Origin: an uncultured Clostridia bacterium
GTDB taxonomy: Bacteria; Bacillota; Clostridia; TANB77; CAG-508
Assembly: GCA_949482135.1 (NCBI GenBank)
Contig: CASYFC010000012.1
Span: forward strand, 1-60,450
DNA length: 60,450 bases
Reading direction: 5' to 3'
This document shows, piece by piece, positions 38,848-47,234 of this stretch; within the stretch, counting starts at the first letter, position 1, and every line of letters begins with the position of its first letter. A program made the translations under genes and the position numbers. Below the pieces are notes generated by a model. It saw nothing but the letters and a program-made list of their open reading frames with translations. It was not told the origin of the DNA and made no database searches.

Positions 38848-39711
38848 ATGGAAAAATCAATAGCTGTAGTTGGTGGAGATTTACGTATAGTAAAACTTAT
38901 CGAAATGCTAAACAATGATGGATATAAAGTATATACTTATGCTTTAGAAAATTCAGAAGAATTATTAAATCTAGATGGAGTTGATATGTGTCCTACTTTA
39001 GAGGAAGCTGTTAGTTATTCAAAAGTAGTAATTGGACCAGTTCCTTTATCTAGTGATAGAAAAAGATTATCAACACCTTTTGGTAGAAATAATGTAAATT
39101 TAGAAGATTTTGTAGAAGCATTAAAAGGAAAATATTTAATTGCTGGAAATATTGGAATTAAAGAACAATTAGACAACAATAATATTCAATTTACTGATCT
39201 TTTAAAAAGAGAAGAATTTTCAGTATTAAATACAATTGCTACTGCAGAAGGTACAATACAAATTGCTATGGAAGAAACACAAAGAACAATTCATGGTTCT
39301 AATGTTTTAGTTATGGGATTTGGAAGAATTGGTAAAGTTTTATCAAAAATGCTTGATGGAATAGGAGCAAAAGTATATTGTGAAGCTAGAAAAAATGAAG
39401 ATATTTCTTGGATAAAAGCATATGGGTATAATCCAATTCATTTAAATGATTTAAATGAACATCTTGAAAAATTTGATGTTATTATAAACACAATACCATT
39501 TCAAATTTTAGATGACGAGAGACTAAATTTAGTAAAAAAGGAAGTAGTTATAGTAGATTTAGCTTCAAATCCTGGTGGAGTTGACAGAAAATCTGCTAGA
39601 GAAAAAGGTTTAAAAGTAATTTGGGCTTTATCTTTACCAGCAAAAGTGGCACCACTTACATCTGCTGAATTTATAAAAGAAACGTTATACCATGTGCTAA
39701 AAGAGTTATAG
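38848..39711 (+). CDS. dpaA: dipicolinate synthase subunit A
   Basis: With subunit B, converts dihydrodipicolinate to dipicolinic acid, the calcium chelator of the spore core; made in the mother cell late in sporulation. The 287 residues match the family. The N-terminal half has VVGGDLRIVKLIEMLNNDGY, and the C-terminal NAD-binding fold carries VLVMGFGRIGKVLSKML. The conserved VIGPVPLSSD segment is present. AGGAGG precedes the start. The usual partner dpaB is not next to it; uppP follows at 13 bases. Confidence 0.93.
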   Translation: MEKSIAVVGGDLRIVKLIEMLNNDGYKVYTYALENSEELLNLDGVDMCPTLEEAVSYSKVVIGPVPLSSDRKRLSTPFGRNNVNLEDFVEALKGKYLIAGNIGIKEQLDNNNIQFTDLLKREEFSVLNTIATAEGTIQIAMEETQRTIHGSNVLVMGFGRIGKVLSKMLDGIGAKVYCEARKNEDISWIKAYGYNPIHLNDLNEHLEKFDVIINTIPFQILDDERLNLVKKEVVIVDLASNPGGVDRKSAREKGLKVIWALSLPAKVAPLTSAEFIKETLYHVLKEL

Positions 39712-39724
39712 ACGGAGGATAAGA

Positions 39725-40555
39725 ATGACAATAATACAAGCTTTAATATTAGGAATTGTGCAAGGACTAACAGAATTATTACCAGTTTCGAGTTCTGCAC
39801 ATTTAAATGTTATTCCATGGATTTTGGGATGGACAGAAAATGCAGCATTTGTTGAAGAATTTAAAGGTTCTTTTGATGTTGCACTACATTTTGGAACATT
39901 AATTGCAATAGGAATTTTCTTTTTAAAAGATTGGATAAAACTTATAAAAGCTGGCTTTAATAAAGTAGTAAAAAAAGAAGATTCGGTTGATGGAAAGATA
40001 TTTTGGTATTTAGTGATTGCAACAATACCTGCTGGAATTTTAGCTCTAGTTTTAGATAAAGTTTCAGACATGATAATTAGAGATAATTTCAAATTAGAAA
40101 TGGCATTAATTGCTTTTGCATTAATTATTATGGGAATTATTTTAGCAATAATTGATAAAAAATCAGAAAGTAAATATAAATATGAGGAAATAACATTAAA
40201 ACAATCGATATTAGTAGGAATTTCACAAGCATTAGCAGCTGCATTTCCAGGAGTATCTCGTTCAGGAATTACAATGACTGTAGCTAGAGCCTTAAAAATA
40301 GATAGAGAAAGTGCTGCAAAATTTTCATTTCTTTTATCTACACCAATAGTTGCAGCTGCAGTTTTAGTTGATATAACAGAATTTGCATTAACTTCAGTAG
40401 CTTTTTGGATTGGAGTTGTAGCAAGTTTTATTGTAGGACTAATTGTTGTAAAATTTTTAATGGATTATTTAAAAAAAGGCAGTTTTAAAGGATTTGCGAT
40501 TTATAGAATATTGTTGGGATTAATAATATTTGCATTAATTTTTATAAGAAAGTAG
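39725..40555 (+). CDS. uppP: undecaprenyl-diphosphatase UppP/BacA
   Basis: Recycles the C55 lipid carrier by dephosphorylation on the outer side of the membrane and gives bacitracin tolerance. The 276-residue protein has eight hydrophobic segments. The active-site motifs are GIVQGLTELLPVSSSAHL at the N-terminus and AAFPGVSRSGITM near residue 180. It follows dpaA with an ACGGAGG ribosome site 7 bases upstream. Confidence 0.97.
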   Translation: MTIIQALILGIVQGLTELLPVSSSAHLNVIPWILGWTENAAFVEEFKGSFDVALHFGTLIAIGIFFLKDWIKLIKAGFNKVVKKEDSVDGKIFWYLVIATIPAGILALVLDKVSDMIIRDNFKLEMALIAFALIIMGIILAIIDKKSESKYKYEEITLKQSILVGISQALAAAFPGVSRSGITMTVARALKIDRESAAKFSFLLSTPIVAAAVLVDITEFALTSVAFWIGVVASFIVGLIVVKFLMDYLKKGSFKGFAIYRILLGLIIFALIFIRK

Positions 40556-40581
40556 CAAAAGATGAAATGGAGGTGCTCTAA

Positions 40582-41259
40582 ATGGGAGGAAAACATTCTA
40601 CAAGTTGGAGAGAAAAAAGAAATAGTTTTGATGATGAATATTACAAAGAAGACATTACTTTTCCAGAAGTAAATTCTTCTAGAACGGAAGAATTTGAGGA
40701 AGATGATTATTATGATGATGAATTTAATTACAAAAAATTATTAATTATTATAGGGGTGATTGCAGTTTTAATAATTTCAGGTGTCCTTTTATATAAATTT
40801 GTAATTAATAAACCAGAGACTAAAGTAGAGCAACCTAAAGAAGACATACCTAAGATGTCAGAAACAATTGAAGGATATAAAGTTTTAGGAAAGATTATAA
40901 TAAAGGATTTAAATATAGACCAATACATATTAGATTCAACCCAAGCAAAAGCTTTACAAAATGGTGTAGGAAAAATTGATAATGGTGCAAGTATAAATAA
41001 TTATGGTAATTTTTGTATAGCTGGACATAATCAAGAAAAAGTTTTTAAAAATCTTTCTCAAATAAAAGTTGATGATAAATTTACAATAATTGATAGGCAT
41101 ATGGAAGAAACTACATATAAAGTTACTAAAACATATGAGGTTGAACCTGATGACCTAGAATGTTTACTTCAAGATGAAGAAAAGGTAGAAATAACATTAA
41201 TTACTTGTCAATCCGGTAGTACCAAAAGACTTATTGTTAAAGCAGAGGAGGACAAATAA
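40582..41259 (+). CDS. sortase family transpeptidase
   Basis: Membrane cysteine transpeptidase that anchors surface proteins. The 225-residue type II membrane protein has an acidic, Tyr-rich cytoplasmic tail, a helix at about 52-72 and the sortase beta barrel. The catalytic histidine lies in CIAGHNQ, the cysteine in LITCQSGS, and the arginine in TKRLIVKA. The layout is closest to class D/E sortases. GGAGG precedes the start. The next gene, overlapping by one base (TAATG), ends in a sortase-like sorting signal and is the likely substrate. Confidence 0.88.
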   Translation: MGGKHSTSWREKRNSFDDEYYKEDITFPEVNSSRTEEFEEDDYYDDEFNYKKLLIIIGVIAVLIISGVLLYKFVINKPETKVEQPKEDIPKMSETIEGYKVLGKIIIKDLNIDQYILDSTQAKALQNGVGKIDNGASINNYGNFCIAGHNQEKVFKNLSQIKVDDKFTIIDRHMEETTYKVTKTYEVEPDDLECLLQDEEKVEITLITCQSGSTKRLIVKAEEDK

Positions 41260-42419
41260 TGGAAAAAATATTATATAAAAGTTTACTTATAGTTGTAATA
41301 ATGATTATAGGAATATTTAGTTCTGTTCCACTTGTAAATGCAGCAAGTAAAGCAAGTATAAGTTGCTCAAGTAATGTAAAAGTTGGTGGAAATTTTACAG
41401 TAACAATTAATTTGCCTGCTGATGCTTATGATGCCAATTGCGATATTACTGTAAAATATAGTGATGGAACAACAAAAAGTGGAAAAATAACATATGTAAA
41501 TGGATTTCAAGGTTATGATAGTAAATCAATTACTTTTAATGCTACAGTTGCTGGAAATACAACAGTAACAGCAACAAACATATATCTAAATGATAAAAAT
41601 GGAAAAGTAATAGAAGATGGCGGAAGTACTTCTACTACGTTAAATATAGAGGCTGATACACCAACAGTGCCTCCTACACCACCATCAGAGCCAGATAAGC
41701 CTACACAGCCTCCTACACCATCAGAACCAAATAAGCCTACAGAAGTAAAATTTACAGATGTAAATGAAGCTGTTTTTACAAATGACAGAGTTAATTTAAG
41801 AAAGAGTTATTCTACTAGTAGTGCAAAAATAACTACTTTAGATAAAAATACAAAATTAACAAGGACAGGAATTAGTAGTAATGGTTGGTCAAGAGTTAAT
41901 TATAATGGTCAAACAGGATACATATATTCTCAATATTTAACAAAAGACGAAACGCCAAATGAAAAGCCAGATGAAAAAGAAGTTAAAATAACTGAAGTAA
42001 ATGAAACTGTTTATGCTAAACAAAATTGCAATTTAAGAAAAAGTTGGACTACTCAAAGTGATAAGACTGGTTATTTAAAAAAAGGACAAGAAATTACAAG
42101 AACTGGAATAACAGATAATGGATGGTCTAGGGTGAAATATGAAGGAAAAGATGTTTTTGTTTTATCTACACTAATTACTAAAGAAAAACTAGAAGATGAT
42201 GAGCAAGAGCCTGAGGAGGAGCCAACAATAGAAGAACCAACAACAGAAGAGCCAATAGAAGGAGAAAAAACAGAACTTCAAATATTACAAGAAGAAATAG
42301 GGGTTTTACCAGAAGTAGGAAACAATATTGCAACAATGCTTTATATAGCAATAACTACAATAACATTAATGGCAACTTTTGGTGGAGTATATTATATTAA
42401 TAAAAAGGATGTAAAATAA
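41259..42419 (+). CDS. surface protein with SH3b repeats and LPEVG-type sorting signal
   Basis: A 386-residue secreted protein. It has a signal peptide (LLIVVIMIIGIFSSVPLVNA), an Ig-like beta domain (about 30-130), a Pro/Thr linker (VPPTPPSEPDKPTQPPT) and two bacterial SH3 domains, each with NLRKSxxTxSxK and GWSRVxYxGxxG. An acidic linker leads to LPEVGNN, a hydrophobic helix and a KKDVK tail, an LPXTG-like cell-wall sorting signal with V for T. SH3b domains usually bind peptidoglycan. The start overlaps the sortase stop, so the pair is translationally coupled. Confidence 0.85.
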   Translation: MEKILYKSLLIVVIMIIGIFSSVPLVNAASKASISCSSNVKVGGNFTVTINLPADAYDANCDITVKYSDGTTKSGKITYVNGFQGYDSKSITFNATVAGNTTVTATNIYLNDKNGKVIEDGGSTSTTLNIEADTPTVPPTPPSEPDKPTQPPTPSEPNKPTEVKFTDVNEAVFTNDRVNLRKSYSTSSAKITTLDKNTKLTRTGISSNGWSRVNYNGQTGYIYSQYLTKDETPNEKPDEKEVKITEVNETVYAKQNCNLRKSWTTQSDKTGYLKKGQEITRTGITDNGWSRVKYEGKDVFVLSTLITKEKLEDDEQEPEEEPTIEEPTTEEPIEGEKTELQILQEEIGVLPEVGNNIATMLYIAITTITLMATFGGVYYINKKDVK

Positions 42420-42420
42420 A

Positions 42421-43269
42421 ATGTCAGAATTAATAGATGGAAAAGAATTAGCAAAGAAAATAAGAAAAGATTTAAAAAAAGAAGTAGCAATTTTAAAAGA
42501 AAGTGGTGTAAATCCAAAGCTTGCAGTTATAATGGTTGGAAATGATCCAGGATCAACTGTTTATGTTAGAAATAAATCGAAAGCTTGTGAAAAAACAGGA
42601 ATAGAGTTTGAAGAATTTTTATTTGAAGAAAATACATCAGAAGAAGAATTATTACAAGTTATAGAAAAATTAAATAATGATTCTACAATAAATGGCATTT
42701 TACTTCAGAGTCCAGTACCAAAACATATAGATATAAACAAAGCTTTTAGAGCAATACTACCAGAAAAAGATGTTGATGGATTTAATCCAGTAAATGTTGG
42801 AAATCTTACAATAGGAGAAGATGCATTTATTTCATGTACACCTTATGGAGTAATAAAAATGTTTGAGGAATATAATATAGAATTAGAAGGAAAAAATGCT
42901 GTTATTTTAGGTAGAAGTAATATTGTTGGAAAACCAATGATACAATGTATGTTAAATAAAAATGCAACTGTTACTGTTTGTCATTCTAGAACACAAAACA
43001 TTGGAGAAATAACACAAAAAGCAGATGTTATAATAAGTGCTATAGGAAAGCCAAAATTTTTAAAAGAAGATATGGTAAAAGCTGGTAGTGTTGTAATTGA
43101 TGTTGGAATTAATAGATTAGAAGATGGAAGTATTGTTGGGGATGTTGATTTTGAAGCTGTAAGTAAGAAAACAAGCTATATTACACCTGTTCCAGGCGGA
43201 GTTGGACCTATGACAATTGCTATGCTTTTAAATAATGTAGTTAAAGCTACTAAAATTCAAATGAAATAA
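42421..43269 (+). CDS. folD: methylenetetrahydrofolate dehydrogenase/cyclohydrolase FolD
   Basis: Bifunctional enzyme of one-carbon metabolism that interconverts methylene-, methenyl- and formyl-tetrahydrofolate. The 282 residues match the family. Conserved segments are AVIMVGNDPGSTVYVRNKSKAC with the catalytic lysine, GILLQSPVPKHID, PEKDVDGFNPVNVG, and the NADP fold with VILGRSNIVGKPM and PVPGGVGPMTIAML. The start is one base after the stop of the surface-protein gene; no separate ribosome site is obvious, suggesting coupling. Confidence 0.97.
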   Translation: MSELIDGKELAKKIRKDLKKEVAILKESGVNPKLAVIMVGNDPGSTVYVRNKSKACEKTGIEFEEFLFEENTSEEELLQVIEKLNNDSTINGILLQSPVPKHIDINKAFRAILPEKDVDGFNPVNVGNLTIGEDAFISCTPYGVIKMFEEYNIELEGKNAVILGRSNIVGKPMIQCMLNKNATVTVCHSRTQNIGEITQKADVIISAIGKPKFLKEDMVKAGSVVIDVGINRLEDGSIVGDVDFEAVSKKTSYITPVPGGVGPMTIAMLLNNVVKATKIQMK

Positions 43270-43282
43270 ATATAATATTTTA

Positions 43283-43314
43283 AAGGGGCGCAAGGAAACT
43301 TGTGCCTTTTTTTA
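43283..43314 (+). terminator. terminator between folD and dprA
   Basis: AAAGGGGCGCAAG and CTTGTGCCTTT pair with minor wobble and bulge around a GAAA loop, followed by TTTTTAT. Confidence 0.82.
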
Positions 43315-43348
43315 TACAAATAACAATATTTAAAGAAAGGAGAAATTT

Positions 43349-44207
43349 ATGAATAATGTATACGATATATGGTTCTCTACTATAGACTTAAGTAATAATA
43401 GTAAATTAGAAATTCTTGAAAAATATAGCAGTAAGCAAATTTATGGATTTACAGAGAATGAACTTAACAAATTGAATTTTAATGAAAATATTATAAAAAG
43501 AATTGGAGAAGCTCATAAATTTAAACTAGATAGGTATTTTAATTATTTAGAAAAATATAATATAAAAGTAGTCAATTTTAAGGACAAGGAATATCCTCAA
43601 ATTCTAAAAAAAATATATAATAAACCATCATTTTTATATGTAAGAGGAATGATAGACAATCTGTATGCGGATAATGTTGCAATAGTTGGATCAAGAAATG
43701 CTACTAGCTATGGACAGTACGTTTCTAAGAAAATTGCTAAAGAGCTTTCTGATAGAAATATTAATGTTGTAAGTGGTTTAGCTATTGGAATTGATAAATA
43801 TGCACATTTAGGGTGTTTAGAAAGTAATATTAGTAAAACAATTGCAGTCTTAGGAACAGGAGTGTCTAATGAAGAAATTTATCCATTACAAAATAAAAAA
43901 GTATTTGAAAGAATTTTAGAAAATAATGGTACAATAATTTCTGAATTCAAATTGGGAACTAAACCAGAAAAATATAACTTTCCTTTTAGGAATAGAATTA
44001 TAAGTGGTATTTCAAATAAGATTATAGTTGTTGAAGCAGAAGAAAACAGTGGAAGTTTAATAACAGCAGAGCTTGGATTAGAACAAGGAAAAGATATTTT
44101 TGCTGTTCCACGGAAATATTACATCAAAAAATTCTATTGGAACAAACAAGTTAATTAGTGAAGGTGCATATGTTTTTAAAAGTGTAGAAGATATATTTAT
44201 ATGTTAA
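43349..44207 (+). CDS. dprA: DNA processing protein DprA, decoded with a +1 frameshift at CGG
   Basis: DprA loads RecA on incoming single-stranded DNA during transformation and is widespread outside competent species. From 43349 the zero frame gives 254 residues, then CGG at 44111 and 15 unrelated residues to a stop at 44156. Skipping the C at 44111 reads CCA GGA AAT and gives FAVPGNITSKNSIGTNKLIS, the conserved DprA motif, ending at TAA 44205-44207. The product is 285 residues, close to the family norm. The Rossmann core has NVAIVGSRNATSYG, the GLAIGID motif, and PFRNRIISG. AAAGGAG precedes the start. The zero-frame product would lack only the last 30 residues, so a short form could be partly folded. 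Confidence 0.9.
44111..44114 (+). other. CGGA +1 frameshift site 3 (dprA)
   Basis: Zero-frame context CCA CGG AAA. Skipping the C at 44111 reads CCA GGA AAT, Pro-Gly-Asn, in the conserved FAVPGN motif. The zero frame runs 15 more codons to TAG. Confidence 0.85.
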
Positions 44208-44305
44208 GAATTAGTAATAATTATGCTTTAGTAAGTTTAATTAAAATTAAGAAAAAATAAAGAAAAAAAGCTTTATTTATTTACATATTTGTAATATAAT
44301 ACAAC

Positions 44306-44341
44306 ATGATAATAAGATACCCCAATTGTATCTTTTATCAT
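44306..44341 (+). promoter_or_regulatory. leader hairpin before the class A PBP gene
   Basis: ATGATAATAAGATAC and GTATCTTTTATCAT form a 14-bp stem with one bulged T and a CCCAATT loop. A TATAAT at 44295-44300 with only a weak -35 (TTTATT, 44272) would start transcription at the foot of the stem. It has no T tail, so a 5' stabilising or regulatory hairpin is likelier than a terminator. Confidence 0.5.
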
Positions 44342-44386
44342 AATAAATTTTAGACAAAAGATTTTATCTGAAAATAAGGAGGAATT

Positions 44387-47125
44387 ATGGGGAACAGAAA
44401 TGACAACACAAAAAGAGTTAGAACTTCAGATTTAGACAAAAAATCAAAAAATAAAAATGGAAAAAAAGTAAAATTTAAAGATAAACATCCTAAAGCAGCT
44501 TGGGGAATAAAAATAGGATTAGTAGTAGCAATGCTAGTATTAATTATTGGAGCAGGTGTTTTAGTAGGAGCGTTTTTCGGAATTTTTGGAGAAGAACTAA
44601 AAATTGATGAATCTATGCTTAAAATAAAACATGAAAACTCTACAGTTTATGATGCAGATGGAAATCAAATTGCTGTTTTAAGTGGTGGAACAAAAAGAAA
44701 AAGCATAAGTTTATCAGATATGTCTGAATATCTACCAAAAGCTTATGTTGCAATAGAAGATGAAAGATTTTATAAGCATAGTGGTATAGATATTACAAGA
44801 ACCGCATATGCAACATTTAATTATATAATCCATATGGGAAAATCTAGTTTCGGTGGAAGTACTATAACACAACAGGTTATAAAAAATATTACACAAGATA
44901 AGGAAAGAACAGCTTTAGCTGGTGTAATGAGAAAAGTAAAAGAAATTTCAAAATCAATTCAAGTAGAACGTGTTTTATCTAAAGATCAAATATTAGAGCT
45001 ATATTTAAATCTAATATTTGTTGGTGGGGATGATGTAAACGGTGTTGAACTTGGATCAATTTATTATTTTGATAAAAGTGCTAAAGATTTGACTATTGCA
45101 GAATGTGCTTATATGGCAGGGATAAATCATTCTCCAAATGCATATAAACCATTTTCAGATTTTGCTAAAGAAAAAGATCCAGAAGCAGCAAAACAAAAGA
45201 TGTCTGATAAAATAAAGAAAAGAACAAAAACAGTTTTAGGAAAAATGAAAGAGCTTGCCTATATTTCAGAGGACCAATACAATGAAGCAATGGCAGAAGT
45301 TGATAATGGCTTACCATTTAAAAAAGGTGAAAGTGCCAGTGTAACAGTAGATATATCTTATGTTACAGAAGCAGCGATAGATCAAATTATAGATCAAATT
45401 TTAGCTGAAAACGAAAATAATGAAGATATGAATAGAGATACAGCTGAAATGTATGTATATAGTAGTGGATTAAATATATATACAACTCAAAAGAGTAATA
45501 TACAAGCAGTTTTAGAAGAAGAAATTACAAAGGATACTTATAATACTACATGGGTACCATCAGGTAAAAGAAAAGATGAAGATAAACAAACAGCAGAATA
45601 CTTTTCAATGCCTACAATGACAATAATAGATCATACAACAGGTCAAGTAGTTGCAGCAGCAACAGCTATAGGCAACAAAGACGAAAGATCTGCAATAACA
45701 AAAATGGGATATTTTAATTATCCAAGCAAAGATAAAAAACAAACAGGTTCATCAATGAAACCATTAGCTGTAATTGCACCAGGTTTAGAAACAGGAAAAA
45801 TTACAGGCTCTACAACATTTTATGATTTTAAAACAACATGGGGAACTGGTCAAGGCGCATGGACTCCTAAAAACTATAATGGATATTCAAATGCTATCAT
45901 GAATTTGCGTAATGCAATAAGAGTTTCAGCAAACGTACCTCATGTAAAAGCATTGGCTGTTATAGGGGCAGAAAATGCAGTAGAATTCTGTGAAAGTATA
46001 GGGCTTCCAAACTTTGAAGCAGAAGGATTAAACTTAGCTCTTGGAGGATTACAACATGGTGTATCAACAATGCAAATGGCAAGTGCTTATGGAGCGATAG
46101 CAAATAGTGGAACATATATTACCCCAACATTCTATACAAAAGTTACAGATAATCAAGGAAATGTATTGTATGAACCAAAACAAGAAACAAAACAAGTAAT
46201 GAGTGAGCAAAATGCTTATGTTGAAAAAAGTATTTTAACAGAACCAGTAGTCGGAGGCCCTGGGCCTGGTGGTAACTCAACAGCTTCATACTGTGCAATA
46301 AAAGGTATGGATGTTGCTGCTAAAACAGGAACAACTAATGGAGACTTTGATAGATGGCTTTGTGGATTTACACCATATTATACAGCAGCTTGCTGGTATG
46401 GATATAAAGAAAATCATGCAGTAGTATTTAATGGAAATCCTGCTGGAAAGATTTGGGATGCAGTTATGACAAAGATCCATGAAGATTTACCAAATGCTAA
46501 ATTTGAAGAACCAGATGGAATAGTTAGGAAAGCTGTATGTACACAGTCAGGAAAATTGGCAGTTGAAGGTTGCCCTGCATATACAGAAGTATTTACAGAA
46601 TCTAATGTGCCAACTACAGCTTGTGAAGGCCATGCAGGATATAATATATGTGCAGATACAGGTTTAAGAGCAACAGAATTTTGTCCAAATCAAACACCTG
46701 GAATGGGATATGTACCAGAATTTGAAAGAGGAGCAAGTTGGCATACTGAAGGAGTAGCAACAGCAATGCCAGAAGGTGTATGTCCAATTCATACTGCACC
46801 AGCGGCACCTGCAACTCCACCACCAACACCTACAGCACCAACAACACCTACACCAGATCCAGAACCTCCATCAGAACCAACAAATCCACCATCAGGAAGC
46901 GGAGATGGTACTACAAAACCACCATCAGGAACTGGTGATGGAGATGGTACTACAAAACCACCATCAGGAACTGGTGATGGCGGAGGTACTACAAATCCAC
47001 CATCAGGAACTGGTGATGGCGGAGGTACTACAAATCCACCATCAGGAACTGGTGATGGAGGAAGTACTACAAATCCACCATCAGGAAGTGGAGATGGAGG
47101 AAGTACTACAAATCCAGAAGCTTAA
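44387..47125 (+). CDS. class A penicillin-binding protein (glycosyltransferase/transpeptidase)
   Basis: Bifunctional peptidoglycan synthase, 912 residues. A basic cytoplasmic start and one helix (about 38-65) precede the GT51 domain, with EDERFYKHSGID and GGSTITQQVIKN. The transpeptidase has the serine motif SSMK (Ser455 to Lys458), the SAN motif in RVSANVP and KTG in AAKTGTTN. Two cysteine-rich short segments follow, then a Pro/Thr linker and six Gly-rich repeats, probably threading the wall. AGGAGG precedes the start. A leader hairpin lies upstream. PBP1A-like; ponA would be the usual gene name, which I leave open. Confidence 0.95.
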   Translation: MGNRNDNTKRVRTSDLDKKSKNKNGKKVKFKDKHPKAAWGIKIGLVVAMLVLIIGAGVLVGAFFGIFGEELKIDESMLKIKHENSTVYDADGNQIAVLSGGTKRKSISLSDMSEYLPKAYVAIEDERFYKHSGIDITRTAYATFNYIIHMGKSSFGGSTITQQVIKNITQDKERTALAGVMRKVKEISKSIQVERVLSKDQILELYLNLIFVGGDDVNGVELGSIYYFDKSAKDLTIAECAYMAGINHSPNAYKPFSDFAKEKDPEAAKQKMSDKIKKRTKTVLGKMKELAYISEDQYNEAMAEVDNGLPFKKGESASVTVDISYVTEAAIDQIIDQILAENENNEDMNRDTAEMYVYSSGLNIYTTQKSNIQAVLEEEITKDTYNTTWVPSGKRKDEDKQTAEYFSMPTMTIIDHTTGQVVAAATAIGNKDERSAITKMGYFNYPSKDKKQTGSSMKPLAVIAPGLETGKITGSTTFYDFKTTWGTGQGAWTPKNYNGYSNAIMNLRNAIRVSANVPHVKALAVIGAENAVEFCESIGLPNFEAEGLNLALGGLQHGVSTMQMASAYGAIANSGTYITPTFYTKVTDNQGNVLYEPKQETKQVMSEQNAYVEKSILTEPVVGGPGPGGNSTASYCAIKGMDVAAKTGTTNGDFDRWLCGFTPYYTAACWYGYKENHAVVFNGNPAGKIWDAVMTKIHEDLPNAKFEEPDGIVRKAVCTQSGKLAVEGCPAYTEVFTESNVPTTACEGHAGYNICADTGLRATEFCPNQTPGMGYVPEFERGASWHTEGVATAMPEGVCPIHTAPAAPATPPPTPTAPTTPTPDPEPPSEPTNPPSGSGDGTTKPPSGTGDGDGTTKPPSGTGDGGGTTNPPSGTGDGGGTTNPPSGTGDGGSTTNPPSGSGDGGSTTNPEA
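46886..47113 (+). repeat. six tandem 33-39-bp coding repeats in the PBP tail
   Basis: One unit of 33 bp and five of 39 bp encode PPSGSGDGTTK and variants of PPSGTGDGGGTTN. The DNA copies are almost identical, which suggests recent unit gain or loss by slippage; copy number may vary among strains. Confidence 0.92.
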
Positions 47126-47158
47126 TAATAGATAATATTTTAAATATAAAAATATTAA

Positions 47159-47178
47159 AGGCGGAGTAAAATCCGCCT
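47159..47178 (+). terminator. GC-rich hairpin after the PBP gene
   Basis: AGGCGGA and TCCGCCT form a 7-bp GC-rich stem with a six-base loop. No T run follows (GAATAAATT), so it may be a weak terminator or an mRNA 3' end. Confidence 0.5.
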
Positions 47179-47234
47179 GAATAAATTAGAGTGATTTGTG
47201 ATTTTTTTAAATCAGAAAATAAGGAGATTAATAT

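Noticed and set aside
46776-47135. Open frame overlapping the PBP repeats in another frame
   Set aside because: It is a low-complexity His/Gln shadow of the repeated DNA, with no ribosome site.
47126-47234. T-box riboswitch before cysS
   Set aside because: No specifier loop or AGGGTGGNACCGCG core; only a short GC hairpin is present.
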